Under the pieces are notes generated by a model. That model was not told where the DNA came from. It did no database searches and saw nothing but the letters and a program-made list of their open reading frames with translations. DNA of 34,907 bases from Spartobacteria bacterium (GTDB lineage: Bacteria > Verrucomicrobiota > Verrucomicrobiia > Chthoniobacterales > UBA10450), in NCBI GenBank assembly GCA_003169695.1, contig PNAS01000085.1, positions 1-34,907 on the forward strand, given 5' to 3'. Shown here one piece after another: positions 1-7,518 of the stretch. Position 1 is the first letter of the stretch, and each line of letters starts with the position of its first letter. A program made the position numbers and the translations under genes.

Positions 1-632
1 AAGACCGGCATCGCCGTGGCCAGCGGATGATATTCCCGCATGTCGCCCCGCGCGACATGAACAAACGGGAGCACGAGAAGAGCGGCGAAGATCGTAAGCA
101 TGATGATGCCCCCCACGTTGTGAAGCCATTTCCCGACACCCAATCCGATTGTCGAAACGATGACGAGCAGCGCGATCACGAGTAAGCTGGTCAGCGTAAT
201 CAACCATTTGTTCGAGGAAATCCACCCGCCGGCCGGGCCAATCGCGTACGCGAGATTGGTGGTGAGTTGCAAGCCTATCTCCGACGTGTTCGTGATGACG
301 TAGAGCCAGAGATTCCATGCCACCATGAAGCCGGCGGCTTCGCTGAACCCGAGTTTCGCCCATTGGTAAAGTCCACCCTCCAGCGGCATCAGCCCGTTCA
401 GATAAATTACGACGGCAGCCGAGGGGAAATAGAAAAACGTGATCGCGAGCAGCCAAAAAACGACATGAGCCGGACCAAGCTTTCCTGCCGCGCCCACCCA
501 TGACAGTCCAATGATGAAAAGGATCTGAGTGAGCGCGAGATCGCGCAGCCCAAGTTCCTTCTTGAAGGCGGCACTGTGCGCCGCCACATCTGATTCCGCG
601 CTACGCAGATCGTCAACGTGGCGCGCCCCCAT
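1..632 (-). CDS. APC-family amino-acid permease, N-terminal part (cut by window edge)
   Basis: The frame reads without a stop from the ATG at 632 to base 1, about 210 codons. It is the N-terminal part of a polytopic transporter, probably an inner-membrane amino-acid/cation symporter of the APC superfamily. A hydrophilic lead of about 35 residues is followed by TM1, TM2 (FFYFPSAAVVIYLNGLMPLE) and the family hallmark PLEGGLYQWAKLGFSE, then further hydrophobic helices (for example LLVIALLVIVSTIGLGVGKW). The start lies only 57 bases beyond the stop of the histone-like gene on the same strand, so the two may be co-transcribed. Substrate cannot be told from this half. Family assignment rests on the PLEGGxYxW signature and helix pattern. 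Confidence 0.85.
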   Translation of the reverse strand, partial: MGARHVDDLRSAESDVAAHSAAFKKELGLRDLALTQILFIIGLSWVGAAGKLGPAHVVFWLLAITFFYFPSAAVVIYLNGLMPLEGGLYQWAKLGFSEAAGFMVAWNLWLYVITNTSEIGLQLTTNLAYAIGPAGGWISSNKWLITLTSLLVIALLVIVSTIGLGVGKWLHNVGGIIMLTIFAALLVLPFVHVARGDMREYHPLATAMPV

Positions 633-646
633 GCGGCGACCGTAGC

Positions 647-702
647 ACGGCGCCCTCTATGGACGCACCTGAATTTGAACCAGGGTGCCCTATCGGCGCC
701 GT
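647..702 (-). repeat. Inverted repeat enclosing a tRNA T-arm-like hairpin
   Basis: ACGGCGCC (647-654) and GGCGCCGT (695-702) are perfect 8-base inverted repeats around a 40-base interior. Read on the minus strand, the interior contains a second hairpin, CCTGG-TTCAAAT-TCAGG followed by TGCGTCC and A. This matches the T-arm plus 3' acceptor strand of a tRNA. No matching 5' half (GGACGCA, D-arm, anticodon arm) lies upstream, so it is not a whole tRNA. It covers the stop of the histone-like gene and the gap to the permease. It may be a transcript structure, a weak terminator or a tRNA-end remnant. Confidence 0.45.
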
Positions 703-1214
703 TTGCTCCTCTTGCTGCCGCCTTTTCGGGTGGCCTTCCTGCCCTTGCTTTTCGAGGATTTCGTCTTGCTCTTTGCCTTGGACGACTTTTTCGACTTCCC
801 ACCCTTGGTCGACCTGCTCCTAGCGGACCTGCTCTTGGCGGACGAAGCCTTTGCTTTCGCAGTCCTGCCACTCTTCTTCGCGGTACGCTTGCCACTCTTC
901 CCGCGTTTCTTCGACGCCGCAAAGGGCTTCTTGCTGCGACGTTTCGCACTTCCGCTTTTCGACACGGCTTTCGCCTTGGCCGCAACCGCCTTGACGGCCT
1001 TCTTAGCCGACGGCACTGCCGAACTTGCGGAGGCCGCAGCCCGCCCCGCCAGCGCTCCGATCACGCCACCAACCACGGCGCCGACAGGCCCCGCCACGCT
1101 GCCGAGGACGGCCCCGGTAGCCGCTCCCACTGTTTGTTTCGAGATAGGCGGAATGTCGATGTTTTCGGATGATGAACCGGATGTGTCAGTCGATTGTTGA
1201 TTTTCTTCAGGCAT
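690..1214 (-). CDS. Histone H1-like Lys/Ala/Ser-rich basic protein with glycine-zipper segment
   Basis: 174 residues in three parts. Residues 1-28 are polar and acidic. Residues about 29-60 form a glycine-rich hydrophobic stretch (GAVVGGVIGALAG) resembling a glycine zipper. Residues about 65-174 are an extremely basic tail of K, R, S, A and G with KKSGRTAKAKA-type repeats, ending in KRSKRRR. The tail resembles bacterial H1-like DNA-binding proteins and suggests nucleic-acid or polyanion binding. The glycine-zipper head could mediate membrane association or oligomerisation, which plain histone-like proteins lack. An AAGGAG-type ribosome site precedes the ATG by about 10 bases. The repeats could make the tail length variable. 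Function is inferred from composition only. Confidence 0.75.
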   Translation of the reverse strand: MPEENQQSTDTSGSSSENIDIPPISKQTVGAATGAVLGSVAGPVGAVVGGVIGALAGRAAASASSAVPSAKKAVKAVAAKAKAVSKSGSAKRRSKKPFAASKKRGKSGKRTAKKSGRTAKAKASSAKSRSARSRSTKGGKSKKSSKAKSKTKSSKSKGRKATRKGGSKRSKRRR

Positions 1215-1346
1215 AACGGAGGCGCTCCTTTAGGGCAATAAGTTGGGTTGGTTTCTTTTCACAACGTACTTCGCACGCCCTCGGTCATCCAGCCGTGGCG
1301 GGGATGATTTTATATAATGCAGTGCGTGCCGTAGAAGAAGCTGCGG

Positions 1347-2036
1347 TTAGTTTGGCGGAAAGGCAACGTTTTCCCTTTCGACAGAAGCGCTTCGATTGAG
1401 GAAGAATTCGCGTAATTCAGCGGTGTAATATGCTCCATCCCTCCTCGGATTAAGACCGAGAAAGATGCGACCACCGGGATTGAGGTGACGCCTGAGGTCG
1501 TCCAGGAAAAAAGCCCACTCCGATGGCCCCCACCACCACTCGCGCTTGCTTTCGCGGTTGAAGTCGATCGAAAATGCGGTGATCAAATCGAACTTTCGAC
1601 CGAGATCTGGCAAAGGCTCGCAGGGGCGAATCGTCCAGGTTCGTCGTTCGAGCCGAAAGAGATCGAGCAGCTCCGTGAAGAGGGGCAACACATCGATATC
1701 CAGACCCAAACACGAGTGCCCCAGTTGCTGCAGGACGAAGAGGAAGAACCCGCCCCCGCAACCGAGGTCGAGGACGGACTGCGGCGAGCTGCGGTGCATT
1801 TTTAAATCCTGCGCGCGCACAATGTTGAGGCGCAACCATCGCTTTACATCGGCGTATTTGGCATAGTGCTCGGCCGATGAGGCGTAGCGTGCCTGGAGTT
1901 CGGCCAACCTAGCTTGGTCGATCTTCGCAATGAGCGGCCCAATTGGTAACGGGTGAATGAAGCGTTCCGCCCGCCGCCAGGCGCGCCGGTAAGTCAGAGG
2001 CTGCGCGAGCTTCGAGACTTTGTGCGAGAATCTCAT
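1347..2036 (-). CDS. Class I SAM-dependent methyltransferase
   Basis: About 229 residues from the ATG at 2036. Motif I is VLDLGCGGGFF, followed by the acidic end of beta2 (GLDID), a motif-IV-like FDLITAFSIDFN and a post-motif GGRIFLGLNP, all typical of a Rossmann methyltransferase. The N-terminal 80 residues are basic and helical. The C-terminus is short (ENVAFPPN). The substrate is unknown; the arrangement resembles methyltransferases acting on small molecules or sugars. The frame is open back to an ATG at 2093, but those extra 19 residues are encoded by the palindromic repeat at 2038-2134, so the start at 2036 is preferred. This puts the repeat immediately upstream of, or in the leader of, the gene. 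Confidence 0.8.
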   Translation of the reverse strand: MRFSHKVSKLAQPLTYRRAWRRAERFIHPLPIGPLIAKIDQARLAELQARYASSAEHYAKYADVKRWLRLNIVRAQDLKMHRSSPQSVLDLGCGGGFFLFVLQQLGHSCLGLDIDVLPLFTELLDLFRLERRTWTIRPCEPLPDLGRKFDLITAFSIDFNRESKREWWWGPSEWAFFLDDLRRHLNPGGRIFLGLNPRRDGAYYTAELREFFLNRSASVERENVAFPPN

Positions 2037-2037
2037 C

Positions 2038-2134
2038 TGTAGGGCGGGGTCGCTGATCCCACCAATAACCATCGAGCACGCAAACTCGTGCAAGTGCGCG
2101 AATTATTCGGCGGGGTCAGCGCCCCCGCCCTACA
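2038..2134. repeat. REP/BIME-like pair of inverted palindromic units
   Basis: Left arm 2038-2063 (begins TGTAGGGCGGGGTCGCTGA) and right arm 2109-2134 (ends CCCCCGCCCTACA) are inverted copies of a 26-base unit with three mismatches, separated by 45 bases. Each arm is itself nearly palindromic around GGCGGGGTC/GACCCCGCC. The spacer holds a small GCACG/CGTGC hairpin. The structure matches a REP doublet or very short MITE. It sits between the RRM gene and the methyltransferase. Confidence 0.75.
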
Positions 2135-2160
2135 AAAGCCTTGCGCGAGAACGCGCTGGC

Positions 2161-2577
2161 CTATCGGCCGCGTCGTTGGCCACCGCCGCTGTCGCGACGT
2201 CCACCGCCGCTGCCGCCGCCGCCGTAGCCTCCACCGCCACCGCCATAGCCGCCACCGCTACCGCCGCCGCCATAGCCACCACCGCCGCCGCCGTAACCGC
2301 CGCTGCGTCCACCACCGGGCGGGCGAGCCTCACGGGGGCGCGCTTCGTTCACGGTCAAGGGCCGGCCTTCGACAGTCTTGCCATTGAACTCCGTGATCGC
2401 CTTTTGGGCATCTGCTTCCGTTGTCATCGTGACAAAGGCGAAGCCGCGCGACTTACCGGTGAACTTATCCTGCATCAACGTGACCTCTTGCACTGGTCCC
2501 GCCTGAGCGAAAAGATCCTGCAGATCCGTTTCGGTCGTGTTGAAGGAAAGATTTCCTACGTATAATTTAGTTCCCAT
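2161..2577 (-). CDS. Glycine-rich RRM RNA-binding protein
   Basis: 138 residues. Residues 1-82 form one RNA-recognition motif, with RNP2 (LYVGNL, residues 5-10) and RNP1 (KSRGFAFV, about 42-49) intact. The aromatic residues of both are kept, so RNA binding is expected. Residues about 83-138 are a disordered GGYGGGG/GGGSGGG tail ending in RRDSGGGQRRGR. The architecture is that of the small bacterial cold-inducible RRM proteins known best from cyanobacteria, which act as RNA chaperones. The gene is divergent from the ketosynthase gene, with 184 bases between the starts. The tail is low-complexity and may vary in length between strains. No clear Shine-Dalgarno site is visible. Confidence 0.92.
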   Translation of the reverse strand: MGTKLYVGNLSFNTTETDLQDLFAQAGPVQEVTLMQDKFTGKSRGFAFVTMTTEADAQKAITEFNGKTVEGRPLTVNEARPREARPPGGGRSGGYGGGGGGYGGGGSGGGYGGGGGGYGGGGSGGGRRDSGGGQRRGR

Positions 2578-2761
2578 CTGAGTTTACTGTGGAAAACGCC
2601 GCCAGGTCACTGTTCCCGCTCATCGGATTTCAAATCGCCACTGAAAAACTCAACTGACAATCTACCAACGCACCGAGCTTCCGTTTTCTTTTCGGCGTGA
2701 TTAGTAGAGGCTTTTGCCCGCGAAAGCAAATAGAATCGAGGGCGCGCGCCGCCCCTGAAAA

Positions 2762-3991
2762 ATGCCTGAAATTTCCCCGGTGAATCAACAACCTAACGCC
2801 GCCCGCGTGGCCGTCGTCGCGACCGGCATTGTGAGCCCGCTTGGCTTCGGGTTAAACGAGACGCTCACCGCTCTGCGCGAAGGGAGGGATTGCGTTTCGC
2901 CGGTCACCCGCTTCCCGGTGGAGCATTGCCGGTGCAAGACCGCCGGGCAGGTTTCCGACGCGCGTTTGGCCGGCGCCGGAAAGCCTCAGCTCCGCTCCGA
3001 GCGGTTGCATCGCGTCGCCCAAATGATGATTCTCGCCTTGGGAGAAGCGCTGGCTCAAGCGCCCGATTTCCAAGCCGAACTCAGTGTCGTGGGCACGACC
3101 AGCGGCGGCATGACCTTTGGCGAGGAATATTATCGTGGGTTGAAAGGGGGACGGACCTCCATGCGTCGCGCGGCTTCGCTGATCGCTAATTACACGCCAC
3201 AAAAGCCGGTTATGGACGCGCAGGAAGCATTCGGCCTATCCGCACCGTGCCAGGTCATCGCAAATGCCTGCGCCTCCGGCACCAATGCGATTGGGCATGC
3301 CTTCGATTGCATCCGATCAGGCCGCTACGAACGCGTTCTTACCGGCGGTTACGACGCACTCTCCGAGCTGGTCTTCGTCGGGTTCGATTCGCTCCAGGCC
3401 TCGACACCGGAACGATGTCGGCCGTTCGATGGCGAACGCACCGGATTGGTTCTGGGCGAAGGCGCGGCGATTCTTCTACTGGAAAATTTCGTTTCCGCGC
3501 GGGCTCGCGGCGCGAAAATCGTAGCGGAGATAATCGGATACGGCATCTCGACCGATAATCATCACCTCACCCAGCCGAATCCATCCGGCAGCGGGCCGCG
3601 CCAGGCGATGGAAGGCGCATTGCACAGCGCAAGAATATCCGCGAGGGAGATCGATTACATCAATGCTCATGGAACGGCCACTCCGTTTAATGATGCGGCG
3701 GAAGGGAAAGCCATCGCCGAGCTGTTCGATAGTGTTGCCGTGAGCTCAACCAAGGGAATGATGGGCCACTCGTTAGGCGCGGCCGGCGCGATCGAGGCGA
3801 TCATCAGCATTCTCGCGTTGCAGAATCAATTTCTGCCTCCGAACATCAACTTTCGGAGCGGAGATGCGGGACTGGATCTCAACATCATCGCGAACAGCTC
3901 CCAGCCCGGCAACCTGCGCACAGTCCTGTCGAACTCTTTCGGCTTCGGCGGCACAAACGCTTCCGTCATTATTCGGGCGATCGAAGCATGA
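2762..3991 (+). CDS. Beta-ketoacyl-ACP synthase (FabF/KAS II family)
   Basis: 409 residues, the normal length for a KAS II-type thiolase-fold condensing enzyme. It should extend an acyl chain by decarboxylative condensation with malonyl-ACP. The full catalytic triad is visible: Cys170 in NACASGTNAI, His303 in NAHGTATPFND and His336 in KGMMGHSLGAAG, with the conserved Lys331. The C-terminal NSFGFGGTNAS loop is intact. Its stop overlaps the start of a degenerate second ketosynthase by four bases (ATGA), so the two are translationally coupled, as in type II PKS or aryl-polyene KAS/CLF pairs. It may therefore serve a special acyl or polyene product rather than housekeeping FabF. No ACP, ketoreductase or dehydratase gene lies nearby. 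Confidence 0.92.
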   Translation: MPEISPVNQQPNAARVAVVATGIVSPLGFGLNETLTALREGRDCVSPVTRFPVEHCRCKTAGQVSDARLAGAGKPQLRSERLHRVAQMMILALGEALAQAPDFQAELSVVGTTSGGMTFGEEYYRGLKGGRTSMRRAASLIANYTPQKPVMDAQEAFGLSAPCQVIANACASGTNAIGHAFDCIRSGRYERVLTGGYDALSELVFVGFDSLQASTPERCRPFDGERTGLVLGEGAAILLLENFVSARARGAKIVAEIIGYGISTDNHHLTQPNPSGSGPRQAMEGALHSARISAREIDYINAHGTATPFNDAAEGKAIAELFDSVAVSSTKGMMGHSLGAAGAIEAIISILALQNQFLPPNINFRSGDAGLDLNIIANSSQPGNLRTVLSNSFGFGGTNASVIIRAIEA

Positions 3992-5115
3992 GCCTGGGAA
4001 TCGCGGGCATGGGTTGGGTGACGCCGCTCGGGAGTGATCTCGCCGGCGTCTGGCACCGCTTGCAGAATGGTGAGACAGCATCGGCCCAATCCATTTCGAG
4101 TTCGCTGGGACGCGCCTACCCTGTATTCCCCGTGCCGGCCGAGGCGACCGCGCGGGCGCCGGCCCATCCGCGCCTGCGTCGATCCAGCGCGATTTCGCGA
4201 TTCGCTGTTGTCGCGGGACTGGCTGCACTGGAAGACGCGAAATTGCAGCTCGACGCGGAGAAGGCAGCGCGCACCGCTTTGATTTTCGCGGTTTCCAATG
4301 GCGGCGTCATTTACACCAAGCGGTTTTATCATGAGATCGTGGAGTCGGGTGCCCAAGCCGCGAGTCCACTGCTCTTTCCCGAAACGGTTTTCAACGCACC
4401 GGCCAGCCATCTGGCAGCCATTCTTGGAATCACCGGCGCGAGCTACACCCTCGTCGGCGACGGCGCTGTCGGAATTCTGGCATTGAAAATGGCGGAAGAT
4501 TTGATGGCGAGCGAAACGCTTGATCGCTGTTTGGTGGTCGGCGCCGAGGAAGCCGACTGGTTGCTGTGCGACGCCTACCGCAAATGGCGGCTCCTGCGCT
4601 CGGCGCCGCCAATCAAACCCTTCGAGCAGCCGCCGCGAGGAACGATCCTGAGCGAAGGAGCGGGCGCCGTCTTGCTCAGCCGCAGCGGTGCTATTCGCCT
4701 TGAAAAGATCGCGGCCGGAACAAATTTTCGCAAACAGAGCGAGGCGGGTGACTCCTTAGAAAAAATCTTCGCAAAGCTTGGCGATGGCGAGATTGATCTG
4801 GTCGTCGCGAGCGCAAACGGAACTTTTATTGACGCGGCTGAACACGCCGCCGTGTCGCGAAATTGCCCGAGTGCAAGAGTCTACGCGATGAAAGGTGCAC
4901 TGGGCGAAAGCGTAGGCGCGAGCAGTCTCTGGCAAACCATTTGCGGCGCCCAATGTCTACGCACCCAGCTCGTGCCGCCGGATTCGCGTCTTATCCAGGA
5001 AGTCGGAGTCCGAGTCTCGACAAGGCCGAAAAACAATGGGCAACTTCAGCGCGCCGTTATCTCGGTTTGTGGGTTAAATCAGCAGGTCGCTGGCCTGCGG
5101 CTGGCGACGAGCTAA
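3988..5115 (+). CDS. Ketosynthase-like partner lacking the catalytic triad (chain-length-factor-like)
   Basis: 375 residues, a KAS fold by its beginning (GIAGMGWVTPLGSDLAGVW) and collinear motifs. All three catalytic residues are replaced. The Cys position reads LVGDGAVG with Asp158. The first His reads SANGTFIDAAE with Asn277. The second reads MKGALGESVGAS with Glu307, while the neighbouring Lys302 is kept. It therefore cannot condense by the usual mechanism. A non-catalytic KAS paired with an active one is the layout of chain-length factors (KS-beta), although true CLFs carry Gln at the Cys position. The ATGA overlap with the active KAS supports a heterodimer. The C-terminal 40 residues (after TRPKNNGQ) are divergent. 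Confidence 0.82.
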   Translation: MSLGIAGMGWVTPLGSDLAGVWHRLQNGETASAQSISSSLGRAYPVFPVPAEATARAPAHPRLRRSSAISRFAVVAGLAALEDAKLQLDAEKAARTALIFAVSNGGVIYTKRFYHEIVESGAQAASPLLFPETVFNAPASHLAAILGITGASYTLVGDGAVGILALKMAEDLMASETLDRCLVVGAEEADWLLCDAYRKWRLLRSAPPIKPFEQPPRGTILSEGAGAVLLSRSGAIRLEKIAAGTNFRKQSEAGDSLEKIFAKLGDGEIDLVVASANGTFIDAAEHAAVSRNCPSARVYAMKGALGESVGASSLWQTICGAQCLRTQLVPPDSRLIQEVGVRVSTRPKNNGQLQRAVISVCGLNQQVAGLRLATS

Positions 5116-5215
5116 TGTCCAATGCGCGCCGATCTTGCTCGAAGGGCTATTTGCCCGCGTCCCCCTGCTTTTACCTTTGCAACTGCCTCGGGCGCCGGTA
5201 GCTTCGGCATCCGCC

Positions 5216-7450
5216 ATGCCTAAGCTGCTTTTGCCTATTTTGGGCCTTCTTTGCGCGGCCACGCTGGCGCGAGCGGAACTGGCGTCGGAGAAGCAGCCGA
5301 TGGAGATCACAGCGACCGGCGACACGAATTACGAAAATGGGCTGGCTACCGCTCACGGCGATGTAGCCATCCATACCGGCGACAGCGATATCTACGCCGA
5401 TTCTGCGCAGTACAACCCTAAAACGCGCGAAGTAATCGCCGAGGGCCATGTGCGAATCTATCGCGCTACCGGTCTCTTTGTGGGGGAGCACGCGATTTAC
5501 AATATCGATACCCAGAAAATTCAGGCCGTCGCGATGCGGACAGACAAGACCCCCTACCTCATCGGCGGTGAAAGTGTCACGACAATCTCCGAGGGCGCTT
5601 TTCTCGTCTCAAAAGGGACTTTCACGACGCACGATTCGTCAAACCCAGACTTTCGGTTGCAGGCAAAAACCCTTCGAATTTATGAACGCGACCGCGTCAT
5701 CCTTAAGAACGTCACGTTCTACGTTAAAAACGTCCCTGTTTTTTGGTGGCCTTATCTCTATCAGTCACTGGACGATTCTTTCAGCTACATGGTTTCTCCG
5801 GCCTCCTTGAGCTCATGGGGACCCTCGATCCTAAGCCGGGTCAGTATGCCGATCACGGATGACATCAAGATACAAATCCGGCTGGATTACAGGTCGCGGC
5901 GGGGTGTCGCGCTCGGTCTCGAACCCGACATGCACTACGGGAAGGACAAGAAGAGCTGGGCGAAACTTCGCACTTATTTTCTGCAAGATGAAAATCCAGA
6001 TATCAATCCCACTGCGGTGATAAGAACGGGCGTACCGCAGGACCGCTATCGAGTCTCGTTTCAGGACCGCACGTATTTCACCGAAGACATCTATGCCACG
6101 GTCGATATCACTAAACTAAGTGACGAATTCCTGCTGCAAGATTTTTTTCAAAGCGAATTCCAGCTCAATCCGCAGCCGGATAACGTGATCGCATTGACGA
6201 AAAGGGACGCGAATTATACCCTCACCGCGATCGCGCGCTTCCAAGCGAATGAGTTCTTCGAGCAAACCGAGCGGCTCCCTGAATTGGTGCTCGACATAAA
6301 ACGAACTCCGCTGTTCGGAGGACCGATTTTTTATGAGGGTGAAACCGGCATCGCCGATCTGCGTCGAAGCTTCGCCAGCGGTTCCCTCGATGAAGATTAT
6401 GGCACGGTGCGTATCGATTCCTTCCATCAATTTCTCTATCCGAACACCTATTTCGGATGGCTCTCCATCGTGCCACGCGTTGGTTTCCGCGCCACCTACT
6501 ACGACGCAACCCGAGACCTTGGGAAAACCATCTTTACTCCGGATACCAATCCATTTATCCCCGATTTCATCGTGCCGGATAATGTTCCGGTGGTCAAAGG
6601 AGGCAGCACCGTTCGAACCGTCGTGAATGCGGGAGTGGAAGCTTCGTTCAAGCTATCGCGCGTGTGGGAAGATGCGCAGAGCTCGTCGCTGGGACTCGAC
6701 GGTCTGCGACATGTCATCCAGCCGTTTACGAATTTTTCCTGGGTTTCCAGCTCGAACCCTGACCCTGCCTCCATCTTGCAGTTCGATCGTTTCGAGCCCT
6801 CCACGCAATTGCGACCAATCGACTTTCCGCAATTCACTTCCGTCGATTCTATCGACAGCTGGACGATCTGGCGGATTGGCGTCCGCAATCGGCTGCAAAC
6901 CCGTCGAGACGATCTCACCGTCAGCTGGATGGATGTCGAGACTTACATCGACGTGAATTTCGATAACCCGTTTGATAAGACCCAATACTCCAATCTGGTT
7001 AACAGAATCAACTTCACCCCCGTGCCTTGGGCTTCGTTCAGCATCGCTGCGCAGGTGCCTCTGTTCGAGAAGGGATTCACCGAAGTGGACACGGCCGTGA
7101 ACATCCAGCCGATCGCAAATCTCCAAATCCAGTTCGCACATCTATACCTGAACCAAAGCCCATTCTTCGACAACAGCAGCCTCTTTGTCGTGGGCGGCTA
7201 TTATCGAATCAATGACAACTGGGGCATCGGCATCCGGGAACAATACGAAGGGACTACGGGCATTCTGGAAGAGCAGCGATTCTCGATCTATCGCGATCTG
7301 ACGAGTTGGGTTGCGTCGGTCGGCGCAATCATCCGCGACAATGGCGGCGTGAGGGAATACGGCTTCCTCCTCACCTTTACTCTGAAGGCGCTGCCCAAGT
7401 TCAGCTTCGATTTGAACTTCGACCCGGGCGGCGCAGATCAAACTCAATAA
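5216..7450 (+). CDS. lptD: LPS-assembly outer-membrane protein LptD (OstA/Imp)
   Basis: 744 residues from the ATG at 5216. That start gives a clean signal peptide (MPKLLLPILGLLCAATLARA, then ELASEK), whereas the longer frame from 5135 only adds a Pro-rich lead. Residues about 30-190 are an OstA/LptA-like beta-jellyroll with repeating units such as ATGDTNYENGLATAHGDV and YNPKTREVIAEGHVRIYR. The rest is an LptD-type beta-barrel with many alternating aromatic strands, ending ...FSFDLNFDPGG. LptD inserts lipopolysaccharide into the outer leaflet together with LptE. No cysteine pairs typical of E. coli LptD are evident. It follows the KAS pair by about 100 bases in the same direction, consistent with an envelope cluster and with a diderm host. 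Confidence 0.88.
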   Translation: MPKLLLPILGLLCAATLARAELASEKQPMEITATGDTNYENGLATAHGDVAIHTGDSDIYADSAQYNPKTREVIAEGHVRIYRATGLFVGEHAIYNIDTQKIQAVAMRTDKTPYLIGGESVTTISEGAFLVSKGTFTTHDSSNPDFRLQAKTLRIYERDRVILKNVTFYVKNVPVFWWPYLYQSLDDSFSYMVSPASLSSWGPSILSRVSMPITDDIKIQIRLDYRSRRGVALGLEPDMHYGKDKKSWAKLRTYFLQDENPDINPTAVIRTGVPQDRYRVSFQDRTYFTEDIYATVDITKLSDEFLLQDFFQSEFQLNPQPDNVIALTKRDANYTLTAIARFQANEFFEQTERLPELVLDIKRTPLFGGPIFYEGETGIADLRRSFASGSLDEDYGTVRIDSFHQFLYPNTYFGWLSIVPRVGFRATYYDATRDLGKTIFTPDTNPFIPDFIVPDNVPVVKGGSTVRTVVNAGVEASFKLSRVWEDAQSSSLGLDGLRHVIQPFTNFSWVSSSNPDPASILQFDRFEPSTQLRPIDFPQFTSVDSIDSWTIWRIGVRNRLQTRRDDLTVSWMDVETYIDVNFDNPFDKTQYSNLVNRINFTPVPWASFSIAAQVPLFEKGFTEVDTAVNIQPIANLQIQFAHLYLNQSPFFDNSSLFVVGGYYRINDNWGIGIREQYEGTTGILEEQRFSIYRDLTSWVASVGAIIRDNGGVREYGFLLTFTLKALPKFSFDLNFDPGGADQTQ

Positions 7451-7518
7451 GCAACGTGGCGCCATCTCGATTGCAATTTTCGCGCTACACCTGAGCCGCC
7501 GCATTACTTTCGACCGCC

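Noticed and set aside
655..735. Complete tRNA gene on the minus strand
   Set aside because: Only the T-arm and 3' acceptor look tRNA-like. No matching 5' acceptor, D-arm or anticodon arm is present.
618..1200. Plus-strand Leu/Phe-rich frames opposite the histone-like gene
   Set aside because: They arise as the complement of Lys/Ala codons. The minus-strand gene has the ribosome site and the coherent design.
2020..2565. Plus-strand Ala/Thr-rich frame opposite the RRM gene
   Set aside because: It is the complement of the glycine repeat; the RRM motifs are on the minus strand.
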